Of a stretch of 64,000 bases of DNA, positions 18,570 to 28,724 are shown one piece after another. The first letter of the stretch is position 1, and each line of letters begins with the position of its first letter. The notes beneath the pieces were generated by a model. The model saw only the letters and a program-made list of their open reading frames with translations. It searched no databases and was not told the origin of the DNA. A program made the position numbers and the translations under genes. Where the stretch lies: positions 930,001 through 994,000 of the forward strand of contig NZ_CP010429.1 of the NCBI RefSeq assembly GCF_000974425.1, read 5' to 3'. Source of the stretch: Spirosoma radiotolerans. GTDB lineage: Bacteria > Bacteroidota > Bacteroidia > Cytophagales > Spirosomataceae.

Positions 18570-20975
18570 ATGCGCCAATTACTTATTCTGATCATCAGCC
18601 TCCTGCCCTTTTGCTGTCATGCCCAGTCTGGTCAAACGATCCAGACAACCGGGCTTCAGCAACCCGTCGAGATCATCCGCGATCGGTGGGGAGTCAATCA
18701 CATTTTTGCTAAAAACGAACATGATCTCTTCTTCGCACAGGGCTATTCTGCAGCTCAGGACCGGCTATTTCAGTTAGAGATTTGGCGTCGGCAGGCTACA
18801 GGTACGGTGGCCGAAATGCTTGGTCAACAGGAAGTTAAGCGTGATATTGGTACCCGTTTGTTTCGGTATAGAGGAGACATTACAAAAGAGTTGCGGCACT
18901 ATCATCCGCGCGGGCCGCAAATTATTGGGGCCTTTGTGGCCGGGATCAATGCATACATTACCCAAATCCTGAAAACCCCCGAAAAGCTCCCGTTCGAATT
19001 TCAGGTACTCAAAACAAAACCTGGCCTGTGGACACCCGAGATTGTTATTAGCCGCCATCAGGGCCTGATGTATAATGTTCGGGAAGAATTAAATTATGGT
19101 AGGCTGGTCAAATTGATCGGGCCTGACAAGCTTCGCGAATTGCAATGGTTTCATCCGGCCGCAACGCCGACCGAGCCGGACCTTACCCTGCACGTGAACG
19201 GGGATGAGCTTTTTCAACCTATTCTGGAATTATACGAGGCATTTCGTCTGCCGTTAAAATTTGAAGGGCAGGCGACCAAAGCCGACGAAGATGAAGCCCG
19301 CTTGCCCAAGCCGGGGCCTTTTTTAGGGGGCGATGCCGGTTTCGAGGCCGAAAAGAAATACAATGGCTCCAACAACTGGGTACTATCGGGCGCTAAATCG
19401 GCCAGTGGATACCCGATGCTAGCCAACGACCCCCACCGGGCTCAGTCAACGCCATCCCTGCGCTATTGGGTTCACCTACATGCTCCCAACTGGAATGTGG
19501 TTGGAGCGGGGGAGCCAACGCTGCCGGGGGTTTCGGTCGGGCATAATGAGTATGGGGCCTGGGGACTAACCATTTTTGAAACCGACAATGAGGATTTATA
19601 CGTCTATGAGACCAACCCCGCTAACCCGAATCAGTATCGGTACCGGGGGAAAGGGTCAACGAGCCAATGGGAAGCCATGAGAATTCTAACCGAAACCATA
19701 CCGGTGAAGGGCGGCCAATCGGTGAAGGCCACGTTAAAATACACCCGGCATGGGCCTGTTGTGTTTGAGGACATCCAGCACCACAAAGCTTACGCGATTC
19801 GGACGGGTGGGCTTGAGATCGGTTCGGCACCTTACCTGGCTAGTTTGCGGATGAATCAGGCGCGAAACTGGGCCGAGTTCAGGCAGGCCTGTCTGTTTAG
19901 CCGGGTGCCGGGCGAAAACATGATCTGGGCGGATAAAACGGGAACGATCGGCTGGCAGGCCGTGGGCCTATCGCCCATTCGGAAGTCTAGCCAGGGTAAG
20001 AGTTATACGGGTCTGTTGCCGGTGCCTGGCGATGGTCGGTTTGAGTGGGCTGGTTTTCTGCCAATCGACAAATTGCCTAACAAGCTTAACCCGCCTGAAG
20101 GGTACGTGGTAACGGCCAACAACAACCTGACACCGGTTAACTTTCCCAACCGAAGCGCTATTGGCTGGACCTGGGCCAGTCCCTCGCGGGCACACCGAAT
20201 CGAGGAAGTGCTGAACGATGGAAGCCGCAAAAATTTGGTCGATTTTATGGCCCTGCAGGCCGATTACCTCGCTATTCCGGCCCGAACGCTGGTGCCCTTG
20301 CTCCAGAATCTGGCCTCGCCTAATGATCGTACCGAACAGGCATTGAGCTACCTCCGCCGGTGGGATTATAAACTCACCCCCAACTCAGTTCCTGCTTCGA
20401 TTTATGTAACCTGGGAGGAACAGTTGAAGCAGGCAGTCTATCTCGCTAAAGTGCCTGCCAATGCCCGACCCTATTTGAAGAGTTTGCCGACCAAACGCGT
20501 CATGGATGCCTTGCTGATTCCAACAGCCGCCCGCGATAGTCTACTGTTGACCTGCCTCGATCGGGCCGTGGCTGAACTCACCACCCGACTCGGCTCCGAC
20601 ATGGACGATTGGGTGTATGGGCAGCGCAAGAACAAACATATCACCCTGACGCATCCACTCAGTAATCTGGTTGACGAGGCCATGCGCAAGAAGATCAACC
20701 TGGGCCCGGTGGCGCGGGGCGGCTACGGTGAAACTGTCAATGCTACGGCCAATACCCTGAATCAAACGCATGGCGCGTCGTTTCGCATCCTGGTCGATAC
20801 AGAAGACTGGGACAAAACGCTGGGAATCAATAGTCCCGGCCAATCGGGCGATCCGGCTAGCCCACACTATAGCGATCTATTCCCACTCTGGGCTGAGAAC
20901 GGCTATTTCCCGGTCTTCTTCTCGAAGAAAAAAATCCAGACGGTGGCTGAAGGCACGACGGTACTCAAGCCCTAA
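18570..20975 (+). CDS. Penicillin acylase family N-terminal-nucleophile hydrolase
   Basis: An exported amidase made as one chain and self-cleaved. A signal peptide ends at CHAQS. The alpha part carries GVNHIFAKNEHDLFFAQGYS and the AQDRLFQLEIWRR signature. The linker of about 20 residues leads to YNGSNNW, where Ser267 becomes the new N-terminal nucleophile. Further family motifs are ANDPHRAQSTPS and PGVSVGHNEYGAWGLT. The length (801) is normal. Family members cleave acyl-homoserine lactones, beta-lactam side chains or acyl amides; the substrate here is not clear. The argS start follows 31 bp downstream. Confidence 0.9.
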   Translation: MRQLLILIISLLPFCCHAQSGQTIQTTGLQQPVEIIRDRWGVNHIFAKNEHDLFFAQGYSAAQDRLFQLEIWRRQATGTVAEMLGQQEVKRDIGTRLFRYRGDITKELRHYHPRGPQIIGAFVAGINAYITQILKTPEKLPFEFQVLKTKPGLWTPEIVISRHQGLMYNVREELNYGRLVKLIGPDKLRELQWFHPAATPTEPDLTLHVNGDELFQPILELYEAFRLPLKFEGQATKADEDEARLPKPGPFLGGDAGFEAEKKYNGSNNWVLSGAKSASGYPMLANDPHRAQSTPSLRYWVHLHAPNWNVVGAGEPTLPGVSVGHNEYGAWGLTIFETDNEDLYVYETNPANPNQYRYRGKGSTSQWEAMRILTETIPVKGGQSVKATLKYTRHGPVVFEDIQHHKAYAIRTGGLEIGSAPYLASLRMNQARNWAEFRQACLFSRVPGENMIWADKTGTIGWQAVGLSPIRKSSQGKSYTGLLPVPGDGRFEWAGFLPIDKLPNKLNPPEGYVVTANNNLTPVNFPNRSAIGWTWASPSRAHRIEEVLNDGSRKNLVDFMALQADYLAIPARTLVPLLQNLASPNDRTEQALSYLRRWDYKLTPNSVPASIYVTWEEQLKQAVYLAKVPANARPYLKSLPTKRVMDALLIPTAARDSLLLTCLDRAVAELTTRLGSDMDDWVYGQRKNKHITLTHPLSNLVDEAMRKKINLGPVARGGYGETVNATANTLNQTHGASFRILVDTEDWDKTLGINSPGQSGDPASPHYSDLFPLWAENGYFPVFFSKKKIQTVAEGTTVLKP

Positions 20976-20992
20976 CGTAGCGCTACATTTCG

Positions 20993-21000
20993 TACTTTTG
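20993..21000 (+). promoter_or_regulatory. Bacteroidota -7 promoter element of argS
   Basis: TACTTTTG matches TAnnTTTG exactly and lies six bases before the argS ATG at 21007, so the transcript is probably leaderless. No clear -33 TTTG is present at the usual distance. Confidence 0.55.
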
Positions 21001-21006
21001 CGGGTA

Positions 21007-22791
21007 ATGGATATTCAGTCAATAGTAGAAGCCGATATTTTACGGTCAATCGCCGAACTTTATCCCGGTACCGCCGGTGTTGTTCAACTTACGCCGACCA
21101 AAAAAGAGTTTGAAGGGCAGTACACTTTCGTTACGTTTCCTTACACAAAAGTTCTTCGGCAGGCACCCGCTCAAATCGGACAGGTCATCGGCAACTGGCT
21201 ACTCGCCAACAGCGCTGTCGTGAGTGCGTTCAATGTGGTACAGGGCTTTCTAAACATTAGTATTGCCGATGCTGCCTGGCTTAACGTGCTTAATGATATA
21301 GCCGCTAACCCGTCGTTTGGCACATTGCCGAAAAAAGGACAATCGGTGATGGTTGAGTTCTCGTCGCCCAATACCAACAAACCGCTCCACCTCGGGCATT
21401 TACGGAATAACTTCCTGGGCGATTCGGTTAGCCGGATTCTGGCTGCCAGCGGCTATGATGTCGTGAAGACCTGTATCGTCAACGACCGGGGCGTTCACAT
21501 CTGTAAGTCTATGCTGGCCTACAGGCTGTTCGGCAACGGAGAGACGCCCGATTCGGCGGGGATGAAAGGTGACCACCTGATTGGTAAATATTATGTGCTG
21601 TTCGATAAGGCATATAAAGCCCAAATCGAGGAGATGGTGAGCCAGGGAACTGCCAAGGAAGAAGCTGAAAAACGCGCTCCACTGATGCTGGAAGTTCAGC
21701 AGATGTTGCGGCTCTGGGAGCAGGGCGACCCCGAAACCGTTGCCCTCTGGCGCAAGCTAAATGACTGGGTCTACGCCGGTTTCGATACAACCTACAAAAC
21801 CATTGGCGTTACTTTTGACAAGACGTATTATGAATCGAACACCTACCTGCTTGGCAAAGAAATCGTCGAAGAAGGAATCCAGAAGGGTGTTTTTTATCGT
21901 AAAGAAGACAACTCTGTTTGGATCGATCTAACAGAAGAAGGCCTGGACCAGAAACTGGTGCTGCGTTCCGATGGTACATCGGTCTACATGACTCAGGATT
22001 TGGGTACGACCGATCTGAAGTTTCAGGATTTTCGTAGCGATCGTCAGATTTGGGTAGTTGGCAATGAGCAGGATTATCACTTTAATGTGCTGTTCGCTAT
22101 TCTGCGCCGGTTAGGGAGACCCTACGCCAGCGAACTCTATCACCTGTCCTACGGGATGGTCGATTTGCCAACGGGCAAAATGAAATCGCGGGAAGGGACC
22201 GTTGTCGATGCCGATGACTTGATTCAGGAAACAACGGATGCTGCATCGACAGCCGCTGATGAAGCCGCCAAAGGCAAACTCGACGAATTTGATGAAGCCG
22301 AGAAAAAAGCGCTGTTTCAGATGCTTGGCCTAGGTGCTTTGAAGTACTATTTGCTGAAAGTTGACCCGCAGAAACGAATGCAGTTCAACCCGGCCGAATC
22401 AGTAGATTTGCATGGCAATACGGGACCGTATATTCAATATGTTTATGCTCGGATTCAATCTATTCTTCGGAAAGCTAGAGAGAGGAATATAGTAGCCCAG
22501 GGAACCGTTTTGGCTACGCAGTTAGACGATGTTGAACAGCAACTTGTATTTTTGCTCAGCCAGTATCCGCAACGGGTTAGCGAGGCCGGAACGGACTTTG
22601 CGCCCTCTTATGTTGCCCAGTATGCTTATGAGCTGGCCAAGACGTTTAACCAGTTTTACGATAAACTTTCGATCCTTCAGGAGACGGATGCTGTGAAGCT
22701 TCATGGCCGCCTTATTTTGTCGAAAACGGTTGGTGAAACTATTCGAAAGGCAATGGGTTTATTGGGCATAGATGTTCCCGAAAGAATGTAG
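21007..22791 (+). CDS. argS: Arginine--tRNA ligase
   Basis: Class I aminoacyl-tRNA synthetase that charges tRNA-Arg. The HIGH-type motif is PLHLGHLRNN and the KMSKS-type motif is TGKMKSREGT. The N-terminal additional domain (FVTFPYTKVLRQAP) and the C-terminal DALR anticodon-binding domain are present. The frame is open back to 20770 inside the upstream gene, but the ATG at 21007 (MDIQSIVEADI) gives the usual length of 594 residues and follows a good promoter box. The preceding 79 codons are an overlap artefact. Confidence 0.95.
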   Translation: MDIQSIVEADILRSIAELYPGTAGVVQLTPTKKEFEGQYTFVTFPYTKVLRQAPAQIGQVIGNWLLANSAVVSAFNVVQGFLNISIADAAWLNVLNDIAANPSFGTLPKKGQSVMVEFSSPNTNKPLHLGHLRNNFLGDSVSRILAASGYDVVKTCIVNDRGVHICKSMLAYRLFGNGETPDSAGMKGDHLIGKYYVLFDKAYKAQIEEMVSQGTAKEEAEKRAPLMLEVQQMLRLWEQGDPETVALWRKLNDWVYAGFDTTYKTIGVTFDKTYYESNTYLLGKEIVEEGIQKGVFYRKEDNSVWIDLTEEGLDQKLVLRSDGTSVYMTQDLGTTDLKFQDFRSDRQIWVVGNEQDYHFNVLFAILRRLGRPYASELYHLSYGMVDLPTGKMKSREGTVVDADDLIQETTDAASTAADEAAKGKLDEFDEAEKKALFQMLGLGALKYYLLKVDPQKRMQFNPAESVDLHGNTGPYIQYVYARIQSILRKARERNIVAQGTVLATQLDDVEQQLVFLLSQYPQRVSEAGTDFAPSYVAQYAYELAKTFNQFYDKLSILQETDAVKLHGRLILSKTVGETIRKAMGLLGIDVPERM

Positions 22792-22857
22792 CTAGTTGCT
22801 TATGTTTCAGTGCTTTTAATTTACCTTCACCAAAGTCTACTAAATGTCATACTAACC

Positions 22858-23478
22858 ATGAAAAAGAATCTTGTTTTTACTTTAATTGGTGTCGTGCTCG
22901 TTGCGACCCTCACTAGTTTTATGTCTTTATCTACTCTCGTTAAAGGAATTTTCAGCGACAAAAAAGAAGCTGTCGCTGCGCCTGCTAATGCCAGCGCTCC
23001 TACCAAAAGTTTGTACGATTTTACGGTTAAATCCCTGGACGGTAAACCGGTATCATTAAGCGGGTTTAAAGGCAAGAAAGTCGTTATTCTGAACGTAGCG
23101 TCGAAATGTGGTTTCACTCCGCAGTATGCCGATTGGGAGAAATTCTACAAAGAGCATGGCGACAAAATAGTGGTACTCGGTTTCCCCGCTAATAATTTTG
23201 GTAGCCAGGAGCCTGGTAGCAGCGAAGAGATCGCTAGCTTCTGCCAGAAGAACTACGGTGTAACGTTCCCGATGTTCGAGAAAGTGTCTGTACTGGGCGC
23301 TGACCAGGCTCCGCTCTACAAATGGCTGACCGACAAGTCGATGAATGGCTGGAACGACAAAGTGCCAACCTGGAATTTCTGCAAATATGTCATCAACGAG
23401 AAAGGCGAACTGACGCACTTCTTCGCGTCGAAAGTAAAGCCTGGCGATGAAGAATTTAAAAAAGCAGTAGGCATTTAA
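22858..23478 (+). CDS. Glutathione peroxidase family thiol peroxidase
   Basis: A 206-residue peroxidase with an N-terminal hydrophobic segment (about residues 4-22) that acts as a signal or anchor. The thioredoxin-like fold has the peroxidatic Cys in NVASKCGFTPQY, the partner motif GFPANNFGSQEPG, and the Trp of VPTWNFCKYVI. A cysteine replaces the selenocysteine of animal enzymes, so the reductant is probably thioredoxin. The open frame begins at 22810, but the ATG at 22858 (MKKNLVF) gives a proper signal peptide. The stop is followed at once by an octamer hairpin. Confidence 0.9.
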   Translation: MKKNLVFTLIGVVLVATLTSFMSLSTLVKGIFSDKKEAVAAPANASAPTKSLYDFTVKSLDGKPVSLSGFKGKKVVILNVASKCGFTPQYADWEKFYKEHGDKIVVLGFPANNFGSQEPGSSEEIASFCQKNYGVTFPMFEKVSVLGADQAPLYKWLTDKSMNGWNDKVPTWNFCKYVINEKGELTHFFASKVKPGDEEFKKAVGI

Positions 23479-23480
23479 AG

Positions 23481-23554
23481 GCGAAAGAGTGAAAGAGCGA
23501 AAGAGCGAACAGCCACGTATGGTTTTTTGCTCTTTCGCTCTTTCACTCTTTCGC
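23481..23554. repeat. Hairpin built of GNGAAAGA octamers
   Basis: Bases 23481-23506 are the exact reverse complement of 23529-23554. Each arm consists of three octamers (GCGAAAGA, GTGAAAGA, GCGAAAGA) plus GC. The loop is 22 bases. It lies between the peroxidase stop and the menA start and is probably a transcript-processing or termination structure. Related repeats occur at 31273 and 38745. Confidence 0.75.
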
Positions 23555-23565
23555 TCTTTTCACTC

Positions 23566-24462
23566 ATGACAAAGAGCTGGATTGCGGCTGCACGGCCACG
23601 TACACTACCGCTGGCCTTAGCCAGTATTATTCTCGGAAGTTTCCTGGCTCTCGCCAACCGCCATTTTAACTGGCAAATTGCTGTCCTGGCCACCCTGACA
23701 ACTATTTTCCTCCAGATTCTGTCCAACTTCGCCAATGATTATGGCGATGCCGTTTCGGGCAAAGATACCGAACTGCGCGTAGGTCCCCGGCGAGCCGTTG
23801 CTACTGGCGATATTACCAAAGAGGCCATGTTGCGGGGGATTATTCTGATGTCGGTGCTGGCGCTGGTTTGTGGAGTGGGATTGCTGGCAGTGGCTTTTTA
23901 TAACGTAGAACCCAAAATCTTCTGGTTCTTTTTTATGCTGGGATTACTCAGCATCGCGGCTGCCATTGGCTACACAAACGGCAAACGTCCTTACGGGTAC
24001 GCGGGCTTTGGTGATATTGCGGTGCTTATTTTCTTTGGGTGGGTCGGTGTCCTGGGAACATATTTTCTCTACACGCTATCTTTCAACCCATTATTGCTCT
24101 TGCCCGCCACAAGCGTTGGCCTGTTTGCTACGGGCGTTCTGAACGTCAATAATATTCGGGATATTGAAACCGATACCATGACCGGAAAACGCTCCATTCC
24201 GGCGCGACTGGGTTTGCCATTGGCCATTCGTTACCATTGGGGCTTGCTCATCACCGGTATGGTTTGCGCGGTTGCGTATTCGTTCCTGACCGATGCCACC
24301 GCCGTTGGTTATCTCTATGTACTGTCCTTCCCGTTATTTATCCTGAATGGTCGCGCCATTGCGACGCACAAACGCCCGGCAGAGCTTAACGCCCGGCTTG
24401 GTCAACTGGCCCTGACCACGTTATTATTTGTTATCTTGTTTGGATTAGGACAGGTGTTATAG
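23566..24462 (+). CDS. menA: 1,4-dihydroxy-2-naphthoate polyprenyltransferase
   Basis: Inner-membrane UbiA-family prenyltransferase that attaches the polyprenyl tail in menaquinone synthesis. It begins WIAAARPRTLPLALA, the MenA hallmark. The first Asp-rich motif is NFANDYGDAVSGKD and the second is NNIRDIETDTMTGKRS. About eight to nine membrane helices are visible. The frame is open from 23527, inside the octamer hairpin; the ATG at 23566 (MTKSWIAAARP) is the sensible start and gives 298 residues. It stands apart from other men genes here. Confidence 0.93.
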   Translation: MTKSWIAAARPRTLPLALASIILGSFLALANRHFNWQIAVLATLTTIFLQILSNFANDYGDAVSGKDTELRVGPRRAVATGDITKEAMLRGIILMSVLALVCGVGLLAVAFYNVEPKIFWFFFMLGLLSIAAAIGYTNGKRPYGYAGFGDIAVLIFFGWVGVLGTYFLYTLSFNPLLLLPATSVGLFATGVLNVNNIRDIETDTMTGKRSIPARLGLPLAIRYHWGLLITGMVCAVAYSFLTDATAVGYLYVLSFPLFILNGRAIATHKRPAELNARLGQLALTTLLFVILFGLGQVL

Positions 24463-25009
24463 ACTTAATGTACCAGTTAAAAGGGTAACGTTGTGCTTTC
24501 ACTTCAGGTGGACATAAGTGCAATGACCTCATTTATCAGCTTACTCACCGTGTTAAGTTGAGCAGTGAACCCTAGTTCTCAATCCTTAGATAGGAAACTC
24601 GATGATGATTTAACCATTAGCTTTTTACCTTCGAGGCAACCCACTGTTTTTTTAGAAGTAAGAAAAGACATCGGTCTTTAAGGCAAAATGGGACCAAACT
24701 GGAAATAGGTCGTTTATGCGGTGATTTAGCGTTATAGTAGAGAAAACGGCCCTTTACTTTACTGGCGGATGAGTAGGTTGAGCACTACATGCGTATTTTA
24801 TCCATTTTAGGGCAGCGTACGCACCAAGCCGCCGGGCGGTCAAATAATCAAGGTGAGCTTAGCTATTCCAAGTATTGAGTGTGCTGACATCCAGTTTTCA
24901 TCCTGGCCCCGGTTTGCATTATATAGCCCCAGATTATACAACACATTCTGTGTGGCTCAGAATCATTTTAATGCTCATCTACACCTCATAAGAATAACCT
25001 TCTTATTTT
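24463..25009. other. 547-bp spacer, possible decayed gene
   Basis: No complete gene is present. On the minus strand, between about 24850 and 24750, a short frame reads DYLTARRLGAYAALKWIKYA before a stop, which looks protein-like but matches no family I can name. It may be a fragment of an old mobile element. The 5' part has no clear structure. The promoter of the MFS gene at 25010 should lie in the last 100 bp. Confidence 0.35.
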
Positions 25010-26209
25010 ATGAATGTAAACCTAGCAACATCAACCGCAAACGTGTTAAAGGCCCGTTTGGCTACTCAATTAATATTCTTCGTTTGCGGCTTAGGTATGG
25101 CCAGTTGGGCACCAATGGTTCCTCTTGCTAAAGATCGATTAGCCTTGAATGATGCTCATTTAGGCTTGTTATTGCTGCTTCTGGGCGCGGGGGCCATGCT
25201 CATGATGCCGACCTCAGGGTGGCTGGTGAGCCGTTTCGGGAGCCGTCTAGTCATGGTTTGTGCTGCCTTGGTTATGGCCCTTACCATACCGCTGCTGTTG
25301 CTCCTGCTCTCAACAACGGCTATGGCCATAACGCTCTTTATGTTCGGTTCAGCCATCGGAGCCATTGATGTAGCCATGAATGCCCACGGCGTACAAGTGC
25401 AAAATCTGTATGGGAAACCCATTATGTCATCCTTGCATGGCCTTTTTAGCGTGGGAGGCCTATTCGGTTCGTTAGGATTAGGCTTTCTGATTAAGTTAGG
25501 GCTCAATCCTGTCTATGCAATTGGCAGTATTTCCCTGCTGATGGTCATCATTAGCTTAACTCAATACAAACAACTATTCTCTGTTGATGTTGAGCAACAG
25601 ATTATGGCTCAGTTTGCTACTGTAGAGAAGAAGCCAACGGCAGGCAAGCAGCGGTTCACTTGGTTGCACAGCAGTGTTATATTTTTAGGGTTGATGTGTT
25701 TGGCCGTTTTTTTAGCCGAAGGGGCTATTCTTGACTGGAGCGCTATTTTCTTACGGGATAGCAAAGGAATTGACCCTGAGTTTGCAGGGTCAGGTTATGC
25801 GGCCTTTTCAGTTGCTATGGCAACTATGCGGTTGGCCGGGGACAAACTCGTGACACGATTGAATGGCAAAACGGTCGTAGTGGGTGGCAGTTTATTAGGG
25901 GCTGTCGGTTTAGCCTTCGCGGTTTTGAGTCCTTGGGTATTTGGAACTTTAGTGGGCTTTGTGCTGCTGGGCCTGGGAGCCGCCAACATTGTGCCCATAT
26001 TTTTCAGCGCAGCTGGCCGATTGCCTGGTATTTCACCAACGGTGAGTATACCGGCTATTACGACCATCGGCTATACTGGTTTATTAGCGGGTCCGGCTCT
26101 ACTAGGTTTTATTGCCTACCATTTTTCGCTATCTATAGCTTTAGGCTTCATCGTTTTGCTATTGGTAGTAGTGGCACTAGGTTATCAAGTATATGGAAAA
26201 ACGAACTAG
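25010..26209 (+). CDS. MFS transporter (YbjJ-like)
   Basis: A 399-residue permease with twelve predicted membrane helices. The N-terminal half shows FVCGLGMASWAPMVPLAKDRLALNDAHLG, followed by the motif A loop GWLVSRFGSRLV. This form, with small-residue-rich helices and GAIDVAMNAHGVQVQ, resembles YbjJ-type and fucose-permease-like MFS carriers. The substrate is unknown. The gene has a long AT-rich leader and no partner genes. Confidence 0.82.
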   Translation: MNVNLATSTANVLKARLATQLIFFVCGLGMASWAPMVPLAKDRLALNDAHLGLLLLLLGAGAMLMMPTSGWLVSRFGSRLVMVCAALVMALTIPLLLLLLSTTAMAITLFMFGSAIGAIDVAMNAHGVQVQNLYGKPIMSSLHGLFSVGGLFGSLGLGFLIKLGLNPVYAIGSISLLMVIISLTQYKQLFSVDVEQQIMAQFATVEKKPTAGKQRFTWLHSSVIFLGLMCLAVFLAEGAILDWSAIFLRDSKGIDPEFAGSGYAAFSVAMATMRLAGDKLVTRLNGKTVVVGGSLLGAVGLAFAVLSPWVFGTLVGFVLLGLGAANIVPIFFSAAGRLPGISPTVSIPAITTIGYTGLLAGPALLGFIAYHFSLSIALGFIVLLLVVVALGYQVYGKTN

Positions 26210-26399
26210 GCACTCAAAATCTGAATTGATTCTACGTTGACTTACTCATTTGGATAGATCACGAAAGAAGTGATTTGACTTCATCAGTTGTTAGTATCGG
26301 GCTGGAAGCTATCGATTTTAGTTGTATTAGGCCGCTTCTTAAGCCTTTTACAGCCTCATAGGGCGATCATCGATTGATCTACACTACGCGAACCATCAT

Positions 26400-28724
26400 T
26401 TATTCCCTTACTACTTTTCGCATTATCGTATTTTTACCAGCCTGAATGGTAAGTAAATACGTTCCAGGAGCATTCGGCATCGAAATGGTTTCTGAAACGG
26501 CGCTGACCTGGCCAAACTGCTTCTGATATACTGAGCGACCCTGTGCATCGTGCATCGTCAGACTGACTTCTCTTTTCTGAGTCGTAGTCAATTCCACATA
26601 CACGACCTCGTGGGTCGGATTCGGGAACACCTTTACTTGGCCTCCAGCGAACTCTTCTTCAGCCGTGGGCAGCAAGACCAGTATGGATGCCTGCCCCGAC
26701 ACACGCCCTGCCCCACAACTGTTCTCAACGCTGGCTAGTGAATAAACCATCGATCTTGTTGCCTGGATGGTCAGGATCGTTGGATTCGCGCTGCCCGAAA
26801 AGGTAGTGCCATCGGATAAACGGCCGCGCCAGGGGCCATCGCCCGTAAAATTTAGCGTGAGCGAAATTGGCTGTCCCTGCAATACCGTTGTCGACCCTGT
26901 TAACGTGGCTGTTGGCAAGGGCTTAACCGTAAACCCTTCACTGGCCACCAGTTGTGCGTAGGCAATACCCCGTGGCCGTACCTGCAACCGGTAACCCGTT
27001 CCGAGTGGTAGCGTGTTCGGAATGGTGGCTTTCAGGGTGGTTAAGGGGCCTGAACCAACAATTCGTTCGGGCTGGAAATTGCCGGAAGCATCGGACAGAA
27101 GGACATCGTATTGCCAGCTAGCCGCCTTGGTCGTGTTTTCGGGGGTTGCCGTAACGGCAATCGTGCTCCCAACACAAACCGCTGTCGATTCTGCTACTTT
27201 AGTGGTCAGCTTAGGGGGTTGTTGCACCGAAACGGTAAACTGGTCGGTCAGACACTGCCGGGAATCTGTAACCACAACCGGAATTGTCCCTGACTGACTG
27301 GCTGCGTAGCGGATCGTTCGGCTGGTTTGTCCGCCCGGCCAGCGGTAGTCCCCTATCCAGGAGGCTGTGAATTGGAGCGTATCGGCAAACTCGGCCGTAA
27401 GTGAGGCTGTTTTGTTCACGTTTTTCATGATTGTAAACTTGTCCAGTACAGAACCGTCGGACATGACAAACTGGGCATCCAGTCGGTTGTCGTTTACGTC
27501 CAGCAGCATAGAGCCGCCCAGTGTGGTGTTATTGTAAACGGTAGCCGGGTGCGGAAAGTCGGGCGATTGGCCGCCTAGTTGCCCGCCAGATCCATTCACA
27601 ACATAAATTGTGCCCTGGCCTTTTGTCAGAATGGGGCAGGAGTTGGGCGACCCATCATATCGGGCCGATGTATTCTCGGCAATATGGCTGGCTGAGTTGA
27701 ATGTGTGGGCCAGGCCACGCAGCCCTTTCAGCCGATAGGTTCGTTCGTAGCCGTGGCTGTGCCCATTCAGAACCAGATCTACCCCAAAACGCTCCAGTAT
27801 TGGGGTTAAATTCTCCCGAATCAGCTTCATAGATAACTCCGTGTCGGAGTTGTGGCCGCCTTTGCTATAGGGCGGGTGATGAAAAATCACGATTGTCCAC
27901 GGCAGTTTATTGGCCGCCAGATCGCGCTTCAGCCACTGTACCTGGGCCGAGGTGGTGTCATACAGCCGGTATTGGCCGTCTTGCCTGCCCTGCGAGTCAA
28001 GCGAAATCAAATGCACATTGCCATAGTCGGCTGAGTAGTAGGATTTTGAATTGGACGGAAGCCCACCCGATTCGCCTTTCTCGGGAAACGAAAACAGCTT
28101 ATAGTAAGCGATGTTGAAATTGGTTTCACTGTCGGCATAATCGTGGTTGCCGGGTGTTATAAACAGCGGTGTATTGCGCAGGCTGGGGGCGTAAAGAGGG
28201 AAAACCACTTGTTGGTATTCGTCTTCCAGTCCATACGAATAGGCATTGTCACCCAGCCACAGCCATAGGTCAGCCGGACGGTTGGCGGTTGCCTTCTGAT
28301 AAGCCTGATAAACGTTGCGTTGATTATCGGTGCCGCTACCAAAATCGCCAAGTACCCAGAAACGAAGGGGGCGAGTGTCTCCGGCGGGCACGGCTGTTTT
28401 GACGTAGTAATCAGACCCATTTGTGAGTTGGGTATCGTCGTACCCAATGGCATAGGCATACCGGCTGGCGGGTTGTAGCCCTGCGATCGTCAGCGTATGT
28501 TCAAGCGTTGGTTGCGATTCGCGCATGTCTTTCGTCAGTTGGTCTGACGAAGTGCCAAACCAGACCCGGCCAATAGTAGGCAGGTCGGTGCGCCAGCGGA
28601 CAATAACCGAGGTTGGCGTAACTACCTGTAGATAGGGACCCCGAACAAGTTTTGGTGACTGAGCAAACGCCGGTTGGTTAACAAAGTAGGAAAAGATTAA
28701 CGCTAAGAATAGTCTAATTTTCAT
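26400..28724 (-). CDS. Purple acid phosphatase-like metallophosphoesterase, T9SS cargo
   Basis: A secreted enzyme of 774 residues. Order: signal peptide (to AFA), N-terminal fibronectin-like PAP domain (PKLVRGPYLQVVTPTSVIVR), calcineurin-type metallophosphoesterase domain, two beta-sandwich regions, and a type IX secretion sorting domain. Metal-binding motifs are VLGDFGSG, WLGDNAY, TPGNHDY, IFHHPP and LNGHSHGYER. The C-terminus (VKVFPNPTHEVVYV...GTYLLTIQAG...RKVVRE) is the typical T9SS type A domain, so the protein is exported through the outer membrane. It probably releases phosphate from organic esters. Confidence 0.92.
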   Translation of the reverse strand: MKIRLFLALIFSYFVNQPAFAQSPKLVRGPYLQVVTPTSVIVRWRTDLPTIGRVWFGTSSDQLTKDMRESQPTLEHTLTIAGLQPASRYAYAIGYDDTQLTNGSDYYVKTAVPAGDTRPLRFWVLGDFGSGTDNQRNVYQAYQKATANRPADLWLWLGDNAYSYGLEDEYQQVVFPLYAPSLRNTPLFITPGNHDYADSETNFNIAYYKLFSFPEKGESGGLPSNSKSYYSADYGNVHLISLDSQGRQDGQYRLYDTTSAQVQWLKRDLAANKLPWTIVIFHHPPYSKGGHNSDTELSMKLIRENLTPILERFGVDLVLNGHSHGYERTYRLKGLRGLAHTFNSASHIAENTSARYDGSPNSCPILTKGQGTIYVVNGSGGQLGGQSPDFPHPATVYNNTTLGGSMLLDVNDNRLDAQFVMSDGSVLDKFTIMKNVNKTASLTAEFADTLQFTASWIGDYRWPGGQTSRTIRYAASQSGTIPVVVTDSRQCLTDQFTVSVQQPPKLTTKVAESTAVCVGSTIAVTATPENTTKAASWQYDVLLSDASGNFQPERIVGSGPLTTLKATIPNTLPLGTGYRLQVRPRGIAYAQLVASEGFTVKPLPTATLTGSTTVLQGQPISLTLNFTGDGPWRGRLSDGTTFSGSANPTILTIQATRSMVYSLASVENSCGAGRVSGQASILVLLPTAEEEFAGGQVKVFPNPTHEVVYVELTTTQKREVSLTMHDAQGRSVYQKQFGQVSAVSETISMPNAPGTYLLTIQAGKNTIMRKVVRE

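Noticed and set aside
22900..23478. Selenocysteine in the glutathione peroxidase
   Set aside because: The active-site codon is TGT in ASKCGF, an ordinary cysteine; there is no in-frame TGA.
24463..25009. Insertion sequence in the spacer before the second MFS gene
   Set aside because: I found no terminal inverted repeats, target duplications or transposase motif; only a short protein-like fragment is present.
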